64,000 nucleotides of DNA from contig CM060731.1 of the NCBI GenBank assembly GCA_030704615.1, positions 2,416,001-2,480,000 on the forward strand, written 5' to 3'. Both the position numbers and the translations under genes were made by a program. Each line of letters starts with the position of its first letter. Position 1 is the first letter of the stretch. Shown one piece after another: positions 1 to 11,117 of this stretch. The stretch is from Takakia lepidozioides. Lineage: Eukaryota; Streptophyta; Takakiopsida; Takakiales; Takakiaceae. The notes beneath the pieces are model-generated. The model was not told the origin of the DNA and did no database searches. It saw only the letters and a list, made by a program, of their open reading frames with translations.

Positions 1-294
1 CACACTTCTTGTCAGACGCCGTAATTATAGGTTTGCGCAACACATCTGCACAGGTCATATACCTTCTAACTGCATACCATTGGCAGTTATTGCGCAAAGG
101 CCAGGGGCCGCATCCCGGAGACAAGGTTCATTAACACTCTGACAGTGGATTTTTTGGAGAGTGGGCTCCCCGGATTTGTGAATAGGCTTCGTCGCTGGAA
201 AAATCGGCCCTGCATTCCTTCCCCTCGTTGCATCCCCCTTCTCCCAGGGCGCTTGCCCGAACGCCGTCCTGGCAGTCTTGTGTGCATATATCCC
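1..294. other. 5' flank of MULE copy 1, no gene seen
   Basis: This stretch lies upstream of the start codon at 295 that matches the start of the intact MULE protein at 60121. The frame is open from 145, but residues before 295 do not resemble the intact copy. No terminal inverted repeat can be recognised because the window begins here. It is probably the promoter or 5' end of the decayed transposon. Confidence 0.3.
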
Positions 295-3200
295 ATGGCA
301 GAAAACCCGAGCGCTATAGTGTATTGCCCTCCTCACGAGCATAGAGCTACATTTCCGTGCAGAGGGGAGATCTGCCGGGTGATGGAGAAATACCTCTGCG
401 TTCGATACCACCTGAAACCGGGGTCGGTATTTTTGGAGGAGGAAATGAAGGATTCAAACGGAGTTGTAGTCAAAAGTATTGTTGTGCTCCACGATGATTT
501 CGGCGACGGCAGGGAATGGCGAGTTCCACCATCGGACAACGTCATATACAGGGCTGTTGGGGACTTCATTTGCCCGCCAAATGCGCCTTCTATACTGGCG
601 CCTTCCACGAAACAATCCGCGAATCAGACAGTGGGTACCTCAAATAGAGAAGTCTGCAACAAAGTAAATATCAATGAAGATGAGCGAGAACCGGGTTGTT
701 CACAACCTGTCCGACTCAGAGGAGGTCATGGAAGTTCCGAGATCATCCTGGAGATCAGGCAAGTCCTCAATGGACATCAGCGGACGAGGGAGTCATATTC
801 CCAGCACGAGCACAACAGTTCGATCCATTCTTGAAATTCTACGAGGGCTTCACATGGAGGGACACCGCTCGGAGCTGGCTGGGTTGGACTACAGCAAGTT
901 CGCAATTAAATCCGTTACATGCCTTCCCGCATACGTCGACGGTAATATCTTCTTTGAGTTCCCTCCTCGAACGGACTATTCGAGGGCGTCCGGAATGTTG
1001 ACAGATATGGATAGGAAACATGACGGTCATCCTTGGTGCGTCACCAAAACACCAGCATGAAGATGCTCGATGGTGTGCGGGTGCGCTACGTTATTTGTGC
1101 AGGCGCGTTGCGGTGTTTCTCCCCAACTTGCTTCCACTTTAAATCCAGAGGTCTCAGGAACGAGACGGATTGGATAGGCACAGCTCATCAACCATTTCGA
1201 GCTCAGGAGAAGGTTCCAAACTCCACATTTAAGTGTGCGCATTGCAAAAAACCACCACATTGCATGTCTGTTTGTAATGCCAAGCAGTTCTATGTGTTGC
1301 ACCGTTTCCCTGACCTCACATGAGCTTGCATACACGTTGATTCCCATTCTCACAAATTGGCGAGGGAGAACTCGCAGGAGTGCCCACGAGGCAGAGCAGC
1401 TCGTTCAGGAGGAGGTTAAGTTGAGATCTAGTGCCAAACCCAAACAGATATAGCTGCAGGCCGTCCATAAGATGGCATTTGCCAGAATTATGTCGGAAGA
1501 CGGCTCCGACATAGTTCCTCTCGATGAGAAGGAAATGGAGGCATTGTTGGAGTCAGTGTCCCATGTCTGTTCACCGAATGTAACCACATTGTCTCCTGCA
1601 AACAGAAAATTGGCCGTGGCTCGGATATGCATTTCATTCTAGAGGTGAAGCGACGATGTGGATATGACTACATTCATGGAAGTAGGTTTTCAAGACAAGG
1701 GACTGAGGTAGATCATTGTTTCGTATTCAAAATGTCCACGTGTGGGCCTGGCAGCGGCGTCGAACTAGTCGACCGGATGACGAGTGGAGACTTGTCAAAC
1801 AGTTGGGTCATGTTCGACCATATCAAGCGAATTACAAATCACCAGTGGGTGACAATGGGTGCACATGTCTACGACACCCACTGCAGGATGCTAATGACAA
1901 TTGCTATTTGTGAGATGAAAGGAGAGGACACACAATCGGAGATGCTTCTTTGGCAGGGAATAAACGAACAGATGACAGGGGCGGGATCACCCCCTCCCAA
2001 TTTCCGTGGTTTCATGGCGGACAACGCACAAGAAAATTGTGTTGTCATCCGAAGGGTGTACGGGGAAGACCCCAATGTTTCTGCAGAGCTTGTCGCAGTA
2101 CACAACCAAGCTCATGGCGCCAGATTTCAGAGAGGAGCACCGTTCCATGTGTCTTGCGTGGAAGCGTGCTCCCACCTTGGATGATGCAAAGACACAATTT
2201 GCATGTATACGGGCTTGGTGGACAACGTCAAGTGCTGTTAAGAAATCAGACGAGGGAGCAATGGTCAGTTGGCTAGCATGGTGACATTATCGTTTCCTCC
2301 AGTTCGGCGACTATATGCGGGAGGTGAGTTGGACAAATTCGCGTCCCGTTGAATATTATGCTAGTCATTATTTGTAACTTGCTTGTAACCTCAATATGTG
2401 CATATGCATGAAATGTGTCTCGACTCCGACATCGACATGCCGACAACAAACATGGCCGAATCAATACATTCTTCCTGGCGTGCCTCCTCTGCGGCGCATC
2501 TGGTGGACATCCTCACTGCCACAACGGAGGACATTGTGAGGTCAATTATGCAGCAATGCAGGTACAACGAGTTCTTGAAAGGGAAACAGTGGGGCTTGGG
2601 GCCGGACAGACAGGAAATGCTGATGCGGACTGCCTCCAGATCAAAAAATCCTCAGAAGTAGGTGACAGCCTTGTGAGAGGGTCTTCAGGACACGCCATTG
2701 CTTTGAAGAGGCCAACACTTGGAAGGAGATGCTCACACCCGTCCAGTGAGACGAAGACTTGACGAGACACCTGGCGGAGAAGAGGATTCATGGCGAGCTG
2801 ACAAGAATATTCGCACGCTCCCTCGTGGTCCCGTGATGTTGCCCGAGGAGGTCTCGTCGAGCACCGCAAGTCCTGCACGTTCAAGATCGCCATCTCCTTT
2901 GAGCACAGGGCACGTACCCGAGGAACATAACGAGCCATATGTAATAACGCAGTACAACATACCCATATGGAGACAAGAGTGTCGGAGTCACAGTGGAGAA
3001 TTGCAAGGACATTGCCGGCATTTCGAGGGAAGTGTTGCGCCATCCGGGTGGATACGAGAGCACGCTGTGGTAAGATGATTCGGAGGAACCCACACGGTGC
3101 TGTACTTGCACCTTGTTTCAGCGGCAGATTTTTGACTCCCACATTTTCTCACGCCACAACGCAGACGTTTTGGTTCTGTAGGCACGACATAATGACCTGT

Positions 3201-3879
3201 GTATTTGGCAAGCCCAAGTACGGGATTCAGGGAATGTCGGAGCCTCCGGGAGTCTGGCCTGCTGCACCGGGTTGCAACCTCTTTCAGAATGAGGCGAATG
3301 CTCTTTCTGCAGCATGATTTTGAATGGTGCAACGCACAGACGTCCCGGTCCACTCATTTCCAGTTCCTCAGACCTAACCAATGCAGACTGCTCGGTCCAG
3401 TAGAGACAGATTGGACAATTTTGCACATCCCACAAATGCGATTCGGAAGAGTGAAGAGATGACACCCTCCCAATAAGTTGAATGAGACTCGGATTGCCAA
3501 TGCTCTTGGGATGGCTTGCACTATTCAGAGCTCCATGGACGTACCCCTACCCGGCCTTGGGCGTGTTTATCGGATGGCAATGGCCGGCTCAGCTGTACGC
3601 GACGACGCATACACAATTACGATTGGAGTGGAGCCGACTTGCAATTGTACGGACTTCTCGTTGATGGAAGCAAAGAAGAGGTCAAAGTATTATCCGTGCA
3701 AGCATCTGTATTACATTTATCTGAAGAGGTTGAGGATGAATTTGACTATTGATGACTTTATTCATGCACCAGCGTTGAGCGTTAACGAGCTGCACAAACT
3801 CCTCCAAATTCCAGAAATCATTGATGGGGCAAATGGAATCCACAATATGGATATTTGCAATTGCATTTTGATGCATTAG
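295..3879 (+). pseudogene. Decayed MULE transposase with GCM-type and SWIM zinc domains (copy 1)
   Basis: Frame-hopping segments match the intact transposase at 60121-63631 from end to end. 295-690 is the N-terminal region (FLEEEMKDSNG against FLEKEVYDLKG). About 690-1060 matches through HDGHPWC, 1033-1323 carries the CxxC zinc region, and 1627-2184 carries the catalytic core (WVMFDHIKRI and GFMADNAQ). About 2100-2320 follows, with IRAWW. An intron at about 2322-2400 occupies the same place as in the intact copy. About 2404-2661 and 2967-3317 match exon 2, and 3478-3879 ends with the SWIM finger CNCTDF...CKHLYYIYL. At least five frame changes and several stops make it non-functional. By eye it is well diverged from copy 2, so this is an old insertion of the same family. 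The MULE assignment rests on the DDE-like core plus SWIM finger known from plant MuDR-type transposases. Confidence 0.85.
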
Positions 3880-4096
3880 ACTTTGTTTTGCAGTGTAATG
3901 AAATGCACCCCAAAACTCATGGAATAAGATAGACAATATTAAAGTATGTCTTTTAAACATTATGGACTGCTGGATATCCGTTGTCGTCCAGTAGCAATTC
4001 AATGTCGAAACAGAATCAATACAAAGATGGCGGCAGGAAAAATTTGCAAATCTTCCAGAAAACTGAGTTCCAACAGTTGCAGTTGTGGGGGCAATT

Positions 4097-4422
4097 TCTG
4101 GAAAAATGGCGCCGAATTTCCCTATTTTGGGCCGAAAACTGGCTAAGTCCCAACATGTACGGGAATGATGTCTGGAAAAATGGCGCCGAATTTCTAGTTA
4201 CATGGCCCAGAACTGCCCAACATCTGTGCAATCTCCGGCACCATGTACCGAAATTCGGCGCCACATTTCCAAATTTTGGGCTTACACTTCAATCATGTTG
4301 GGACCTATAGCCACGAAATTCGACACCATTTTTCGCCAGAGACACCTATTACTGTGAAATACGTCGCAGATTTCTCCGGTTGCGGAATCTATTACCGCAA
4401 AATTCGGCGCCATTTTTGCAGA
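4097..4422. repeat. Cluster of five GGCGCC-centred motifs in inverted arrangement
   Basis: A motif reading AAAAATGGCGCCGAATTT occurs at 4097-4120 and 4171-4194. Its reverse complement, slightly mutated, occurs at 4250-4270, 4315-4336 and 4397-4422. Flanking words are also mirrored: GTCCCAACATG near 4147 and CATGTTGGGAC near 4293. The cluster is therefore an imperfect inverted repeat centred near 4225. No coding sense is apparent. It may be a small foldback element. Confidence 0.6.
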
Positions 4423-4449
4423 TGTCACTCGGAATTCGCATGAGCGGAA

Positions 4450-5700
4450 GACGAAATATCATGAGCACGGCTCTCAAAACTACAATTTCTACTTCAAACA
4501 ATGAATATTATATTTTTTCTGACACATTCCATTAAAATAATATTTTTAATGTTTTTTATTTCCAGAATTTGTACTTCTGCTCATGAAAACCGATTGTCTT
4601 ACTACTCCGCTCATGCCGCTCATGCTCATGAAATAGCTACCTCTTTGGTCTTTTAAGAGGGGGGGAATGGATGTGCATGCAACACCCGGTTCAACCAAGT
4701 CATATATGCAGTCGGTGAGCTAGTCAACTACTTATTTCAGCTTTCCATCCATTTGTAGATGGTTTAGGTTCCAAATTTACATTCTTTAGGGAGGCCCTGC
4801 TAGCTAGCAGAGCGCATCAAAGTGAGGTGGAGGCGGAAGAAACCCGTAAAAGGCAGCCATCACCCTCTTTATATTGTGTCTCAAGGCGGTGGTGGAGCCT
4901 TCTAGAAGGGGCCACCGCCTCATCCTCCTTATGGAAAGCTCTAGAACTAGAAGGAGGGCCCACCCTCCTACTTCTATGCTAGCTTCTACATAGCCTCCAT
5001 TCCTTCTTTCTCGCTTTACTTGACACCTCACAAGCCAAATTACCCCTACCCACACCCCTTTCTGCGCCATCCCATTCGTCCGACCATCCATCTCTTATTT
5101 TTGGAACTTCAAAAGAATCCCTCGTCAATGAAATTGCTCTACATATTTAAGGGGATCCCATAGTTTTATGTGGGTTGATTTGCATTCATGGTCGTCTTGT
5201 TTTGGCTTGGGCTCTTTAGCCTCTGGCATAAGGAAACACAGGGGCTACTATTTCATGAGCATGAGCGTCATGCTCACTCATACTGTAACACACTTAGCTT
5301 TATTCGCGGAAATAGGGTGTCATTTCCACGGAATTAGGGTACAGAAATACACCTTTGTAATGTTTTTGTACCTTAAGAGCCACCTTGTAATGTATTTGTA
5401 GCTTAGGTCTCCACCTTCATAACTGTTGAATTGATGATGGACAGAGGTATTAAGTGGGTGCGGCCATTTTAAAGAAAATCTTGGTGTCTTGTTGATAGTA
5501 CAAGCAATTCAGAAATGCAAATGGGGGTTGTGTTTATGACATGTCAGAAAACCTTCCAAACCTTAACCTACCAAACCCCTATAACTTATGAGCAGTGCGC
5601 CTGCATGCAGAATCCATGATGAGAAACCTAAACTGGAAGAAGGTGAAGCATATTTCCAGAGCAAGTTCAAATTAAAATTGCAAGTGAAAACTCTAAGTCC
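4450..5700. other. Gene-free stretch
   Basis: No open frame here shows domain signatures or splice-like structure. There is a short AT-rich patch near 4500-4560. I see nothing else that can be supported. Confidence 0.4.
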
Positions 5701-5709
5701 CAACAATTG

Positions 5710-7724
5710 CTAAGGCATATCGTGAACGGTAGACTTTGCGGCACCCATAACCGTGTAGTGTGAAAAGGTGGACGCGTTGCCGAAGCAAGCGTAACTTATG
5801 GTGTCGCTTGACCCCCATAGGGCTACTGCTTTCCAAGGAAGGTAGACACCGTAATGACTTCCAACAGGGTGGATTGAACCCACAACCACTCGTGAGAGGG
5901 TATTGTGCCCTTACCACTACATGTTGGTTGTCGTGTAGTGTGAACCAGCACCTGCACTGCCCGAAGATGAGGGTGAAGACCCTGTAGGGGAATCTACATC
6001 GCTGGTGGCATTTGCATCATGCTCACCACCAGCACTGCCAGAGCTATGCTCAAAATGTTCGTCTTCTCCATCAGGAACCCTCCACTGGACCTCTGATGAA
6101 TCATCCTCACCATCACTCTCCGATGCTGATTCTAACACATAAGGTCTAAGCCTTTTGGCCCTTCTAGACATCTTTTCCTCTTTTTTCCTATCCTTATATG
6201 CAGCCAGAACACGTTGCACTTTACTAGGCTTAAGGTGTCATCTGATAGAGGTCCTTGCAAGCTTGTCTACGTAGGGTGGCAACTCATAATTCTTAACTGG
6301 GCTAGGGAAGAAATCCGGCTGAGCATAGAACGGCTTCATGACACCACTGAGACGAACGGAAGGGGGTTCCCGCTCAATCGAATAATCAGTCCTGCACACA
6401 ACATGGAAGTATTATTACTTGAGTTAATTGAAAGAGGAGTCCAGGACTTCGGCTTTGTTCTGGGAAGGCATGCGCTGCAAGCCATCTAGAAGAGACTTCC
6501 AAACTACTGTATCCTCCTCAAATACGTGCCTGTGGGATTCTCGACCTGCCCACATGAAGGCCCCTGCAAAAGGAAACACGCACAATGTCCAGGAATGGCC
6601 AGGTATAAAGGCACAATTATCAACCCAGGGATACAGAAGTAGATTGGCAAACGAGAAAAAGGGGAACGACGAAAGTTGGGGGGGCAGCAAAGGTTCGGCA
6701 CAGTTATGCACACATGCACACAAAATTGCTGCCCAAAGGGAAATAACTGTCAATGCCTGTGGAAAGCTAGAGTTCTTTTCTTTGCACCTTTTGCCTGCTC
6801 GGCCATCTTCTTCGCCATCGTCTCTTTGATCACTGCTACTGCTTTGCTGGACTTGGCAAGTGCTTTCTCCTGCGACTTAGAAGCCCTCCAGTTGGATTCG
6901 CCTTGATTCTGTCCAATGCTTCCGACTTCAGTTGGGTCTCCTCTGGTGGCAGTTGGGGGGCAGTTGCGTTCAGGGCAGGTCTATGTACCACGGGCAATTA
7001 ACGAGATGCTATGCATGCCAGCCCTTGACAATCTCCTCGGAGTACATTGACGATTCTCCCCGTGGCGTCCGCCATGCCAAAAAAAATGGAGGCTCTCTTG
7101 GTATGGCTCCATTGGGAAGCAGCTCATACCGAATGTATCTGGACATGCAACAGGAAAGCACATCAGAAAGTGTCTACATATAACTACACAGTTATAAGCA
7201 TTGCAAACATGAAATAGCATGCTGTCGATGGCAGCTCGCAGTGGGGGGAGAGACCCATGAAAGACCCCTCACAGACCCATGAAAGAGCCTCCCAAACGCA
7301 GCAAATAGCTGCGCCGTTATTGGCAGCCCAACACTAGCAAACATGGAAGGAATGGGTGAGACATAGCATGAAATGCAATAACTGCACCGTTATTGTCCGA
7401 ATGCAGTGAAGTGATACTTACCATACAGGAACACACCGAAGATGGGAAATCACACTCAATCAGGGATGCAAGTCATAGAACGATGGTATAACTGTGCCTT
7501 TATATGCATGTTACCTGAATAAAACTCGCATGGCTGCCAATGTACCCCCCTCCTGCAATGTGCACATTTCTACGCGCCTTGGCCAGCTCCCTGAAGAAGA
7601 TGGATGTGAATGCAATGCACCACTTTTGAACGTAATTAGAAAGCGAGGCAGCTTTGTCGTAATCAATGGACAGCTTAAATTGGTTCGTCTGCACCTCCAG
7701 TTGTTCCTGTGCGTTTTGCATAAC
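5710..7724 (-). pseudogene. Decayed gene related to the DNA methyltransferase at 54-59 kb
   Basis: Four exon-like pieces lie on this strand. 7724-7515 is a clean 70-codon exon (CAG acceptor, GTAAC donor) ending in GGGYIGSHASFIQ. About 7157-7020 encodes RYELLPNGAIPREPPFFLAW. 6563 to about 6430 starts after a strong TTTTGCAG acceptor and encodes GAFMWAGRESHRHVFEEDT. 6391-5710 encodes a basic then acidic/serine-rich tail. The third piece resembles the C-terminal methyltransferase motif of the 54-kb gene (GATYHACKAGGRSLFGMEGD), and the preceding intron falls at the same phase-1 position after the glycine. In-frame stops at about 6436 and 6238-6240, a missing catalytic part and a SINE in the last exon make it a pseudogene. 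Homology rests on short motifs plus intron phase, so moderate confidence. The 7515-7724 exon is not itself recognised. Confidence 0.5.
5752..5944 (-). mobile_element. tRNA-derived SINE with 13-bp target duplication
   Basis: A 167-bp insert (5765-5931) is flanked by direct repeats CGTGTAGTGTGAA at 5752-5764 and 5932-5944. On the minus strand its head has an A-box-like TAGTGGTAAGG (about 5909-5919) and a B-box GGTTCAATCC (5871-5880), spaced as in a tRNA promoter. It ends in a short T run, as many plant SINEs do. It splits the last exon of the methyltransferase-like pseudogene. Without it the reading frame runs on to a stop at 5710-5712. RNA polymerase III transcription is inferred from the boxes. 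Confidence 0.8.
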
Positions 7725-7852
7725 CTGACACAATGCAAACAAATATTCAGATGATGGGAACTACGTAGAGATAACATTATACCGTACTGACCTAGCTTAT
7801 TAGGCAATAATTAATTCAAATAATTCACATATCAAATAATATGTTTTTTTCA

Positions 7853-7999
7853 AAAGAAAATAACCTCAACAATAGTTTTTGAGGGAGGTCAAAAACAATT
7901 GTTGAGGTAATATCTATTTTCAAGACCATTATGGTTTTTTTAAAAGAAAATAACCTCAACAATAGTTTTTGAGGGAGGTCAAAAACAATTGTTGAGGTA
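7853..7999. repeat. Tandem pair of 20-bp-arm hairpins
   Basis: Two copies lie 90 bp apart (7863-7908 and 7953-7998). Each has a 20-base arm beginning ACCTCAACAAT, a 6-base GGGAGG spacer and a complementary arm with one mismatch. The preceding run TTTTTTTAAAAGAAAATA is also duplicated. This is a short inverted repeat that duplicated locally, possibly a MITE remnant. Confidence 0.7.
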
Positions 8000-8041
8000 A
8001 CAATTGTTCCTATGCATTTTGCATAACGTGACACAATGCGT

Positions 8042-8184
8042 GGGGAAATCATGGATTGACCACATCAGTATGGCGCGTAGTTGGAAGGTCTGCTCAGCTC
8101 CTACGGGTTTCAACACATCGTGGGCTTTTACTCCAATCCAAAGTTGTTTAAGTTCTTCTATCAAAGGCTGAAGATATGATACCA
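8042..8184 (-). pseudogene. CACTA Tnp2 transposase fragment
   Basis: About 47 codons read SYLQPLIEELKQLWIGVK...LMWSIHDFP. They match the Tnp2 ORF at 50224-51705, where the same region reads YLMPLVEELLELWRG and LMWSIHDYP, including the second catalytic-type aspartate. Coding similarity stops on both sides, so this is an isolated relic. Confidence 0.75.
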
Positions 8185-8214
8185 TGAACAAGACTAGTAC
8201 CAAGACCAAGCACA

Positions 8215-9790
8215 AGGGCCAGGCCTACACACAACCTTCTTGATTTGCTCTCCAATTGAGCTTTGGTAATCTTATCCAATTGCATGTGATGGCAAAGCAT
8301 GGCAGTAATGGGGGCACCATTTTGCTTCTCAAATTGAGGTCGTGAACAACTTCAATTTTAGAGGCTCTCCTTGAATCAAATACATGGAAAACCAGTACAA
8401 GGACCAAGAATTATGACCGCAGACAACCAAGTAGACAAAATAGAAGGACCAAGTTGACACAAAGGAGAAAAGTTCAACATTCCTTAATTTGCTAGAGTAA
8501 TGTCATTCAATTGTGTGTGAACGCATGGAATGGCGCAAATAAGGGCTCTAAGATCAGGTATCCTGATGTTTAGTCTGTTCAGGAGTCAGCTTTGTCATGT
8601 TGCCTGAAACAAACATGTCCCCTCAGCTGTAGCCTTTTTTGATGGAATTGTAGCATAATTGTGCGGCTCCCACGGAATGAAGTACAAGGTAAACCAAGTA
8701 CAAAAAAGGCTCCAAGAGAGCCTTCGAAAATGAGGACGTCAACAACCTCAATCTCAAAGGCTCGCACAGAAACATCGCAGGGATACGTTATTTCCAAACC
8801 TTGCATCTTCTCGAACATATAGACTGTTGGGCACAGATTGGGAGACAAAGCAATTTGGCTCCCATCAGCCCCTTGAATTGAGGTCATTGATGATCACAAT
8901 CCCAGAGACTCATGAGTTGCCTCAGATGTTCCGTTTTTACCCTAGTTGAGGCACTGTTTTAGGAATAGTAGCTTCATTAGAATTTCCACAATTGCAGTCA
9001 TCAACAACCGCAATTCCGGATGGCTCCCACCAGAAAAATAAAATAAAACAGTTAAAAATAAATAATGATAGCCTCTGAAAGACGACCGCAATTTGTGAAG
9101 CTCTAATAAAGCTAATGCTCCCAAAATGGTGCTGCAACCAGGGTCCTCAGCGAGAAGACCTTGTCCATGATCTAGCCATGACCAATAAGAAGCCAAGACG
9201 AAGACCATGGACAAGTCTAGTCGAAGGACTAAGCATAAGGACATGGACACAACTTTTTTAATTTGTTGTCTAATCAAGCTTCTGTAATATGTTTTAACTA
9301 CACGTGATTGCAAAGCAAGACAAATCAGGGGCTCCAAATGAGCTTCTAAAACTGAGTTTGTCAACGGCTCTAAAATTGAGGTCATCGGGCTCTTACGGAA
9401 CCAAGTACAATGACAACAAAAAATAAGGACCAAGTTGAAGGACACGCAGGTTCCGAACAACATTCCTTTATTGCACGTGATTGCAAGACAAAAAACCAAT
9501 AGGGGCTCCAAGGGAGCCTTTAAAATTGATCATGTCATCAATGACCTCAATTGTAGAGGCTCACACGGACTACAAGGACATCCAAGCATAAGACCAAGTA
9601 GAATGACACAAATGACCAGAATAGCCTTTATTTATTTGTTGTCCAATTGAGCTATAATAATTATGTGATTGAAGTGCATGTGAATGCAAGGCAGGGCAAA
9701 GTGGGGGCTCCAAGAGAGCCTCTAAAATTGAGGTCGTCAACAACCTCAATCGCAGAGGTACTCTCGAAGCCATTGCATGGAGCTGATATA
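8215..9790. repeat. Degenerate tandem repeat (~200-300 bp units) with internal hairpin
   Basis: Recurring phrases mark at least five units near 8215, 8440, 9225, 9430 and 9600. They are an AAGGACCAAG-type start, AATTTGTTGTCCAATTGAGC, a GTGATTGCAAAGCAAG word, GGGGCTCCAAGAGAGCCTC, and a palindrome built on ATTGAGGT...ACCTCAAT around GTCGTCAACAAC (best at about 9728-9751 and 8334-8360). No coding sequence is supported here beyond the Tnp2 relic next to it. Confidence 0.55.
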
Positions 9791-9847
9791 TCCAAACCTT
9801 GTCTATTTTTGGACACAGATACACAGTTTGGCACAGACAAGGAGACA

Positions 9848-10090
9848 AACAATTTAGTTTTGCAACAGAGGAGCTCTTCTCTTGCACCGCGGGACGAGCT
9901 TCATGAGCATAACACTGAGACCTTGATTGCGAAAGAGCCACCTAGGCAACCTACTCCTCAGAGGGCGAAGAGGGATAGGAAGGGAAGAGATAACAAGAAG
10001 GGTAAGGATATCGTTCATCTTCTGGTAGAGCATATAGCACCAGATCATGGTAGGGCCAGAAGATGTTGCTGCAAGAGGCTTGTACAGTGA
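9848..10090 (+). other. Possible C-terminal coding fragment, basic
   Basis: The plus frame reads LQQRSSSLAPRDELHEHN then a lysine/arginine-rich stretch and KDIVHLLVEHIAPDHG before a stop at 10088. Charge pattern and length look protein-like, but no domain is recognised and there is no convincing start or acceptor. It could be the last exon of a lost mobile gene or chance. Confidence 0.25.
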
Positions 10091-10390
10091 ACATTTGTGT
10101 TTTGATCAATACGCCTAGTAGGAATGTGTGTTTTTCAAGCCCGACTCACGGTTGATGTGTTGTCCAGTTCTTTTCTCTTCTTCTCCATGGATGGTTCATA
10201 GCCTAGTTATCATTCCTGACGTGACGTGGCGCTGACACGTAGGCCGTCACGTCGAATCCGGACGTTTCCCCATGTAATTCTTTTTACATTTGACTTTTAC
10301 GATTTACTTCTACCATTTCTAATGACATGGCAGTCACGGCGTAAAACAGACGTGGCCAATTATTAATATTTAATAATCCTCTTAAAAAAT
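10091..10390. other. Gene-free spacer before the palindromic array
   Basis: Only AT-rich sequence and a few ACGTG-type words are visible (for example GACGTGACGTGGC near 10217). No open frame is convincing. Confidence 0.35.
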
Positions 10391-11117
10391 GCATCCGCCT
10401 ATATTGGCGGTCGCTTATAATTTATTTATTTTTAAATCAAGCGACCGCCCATATTGGCGGTCGTTTGTAATTTAATATTTTCTTAAATTTATATTGGCGA
10501 TCGTCGGTAATTTATTAATTTATAAATGAAGTGACTGCCCATATTGGCGGTCGCTTGTATTTTATTATATTTTAAAATAAGTGACCGCCTATATTGGCGG
10601 TCGGTTAAAGTTTATTATGTTTTAAATGAAACGACCGCCCAGATTGGCGATCGCTCGCACTTTATTATATTATATTTATTATATCTTTAATATATGGCGT
10701 AAAAATGCAGCGACCGCCATGTGGTGGTCGTTTTTTTTTTTTTATAATAAATTTAGCGACCGCCATTTAGCGGCGGTTGTTTATTTTTAGTTTGATTCTT
10801 AAATAAAGCGACCGCCGTTTGGTGGTCGTTTCTTTAATAAATTTTTTGTAAAATGCAGCGACCGCCATTTGGCGGCGGTCGCTTAATTTGATTTTGATTC
10901 TCAAATAAAGCGACCACCGTTTGGCGGTCGCTTACTTAATATATTTAAAGAAATGCAGCGACCACCATTTGGCGGCGGTCGCTTATTTATTTATTTATAA
11001 AATGCAGCGACATGGCGGTCGCTCTTCTTGTTTTTATAAATATAGCGATCGTCATGCGGCGGTCGCGTGTTTTTGTTTTTTTTGGAAATCCAGGGATCCG
11101 CCGTGTGCCGATCGTTT
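10391..11117. repeat. Array of ~15 GCGACCGCC/GGCGGTCGC hairpin units
   Basis: About every 45-65 bp the sequence carries GCGACCGCC, a 4-7 base middle (ATATT, ATTT or GTTT types), then GGCGGTCGC, separated by AT-rich spacers. Clear units start near 10391, 10441, 10531, 10581, 10632, 10711, 10755, 10807, 10857, 10909 and 10958, with decayed ones to 11117. Each unit is an inverted repeat with arms of about 9-12 bp. Related GGGCGACCGC words recur at 20225-20410. No ORF of substance crosses it. Confidence 0.8.

Noticed and set aside
5865-5931. Functional tRNA gene on the minus strand
   Set aside because: A and B boxes are present, but the acceptor stem does not fold, and a target duplication flanks a longer insert, so it is a S INE head rather than a tRNA gene.
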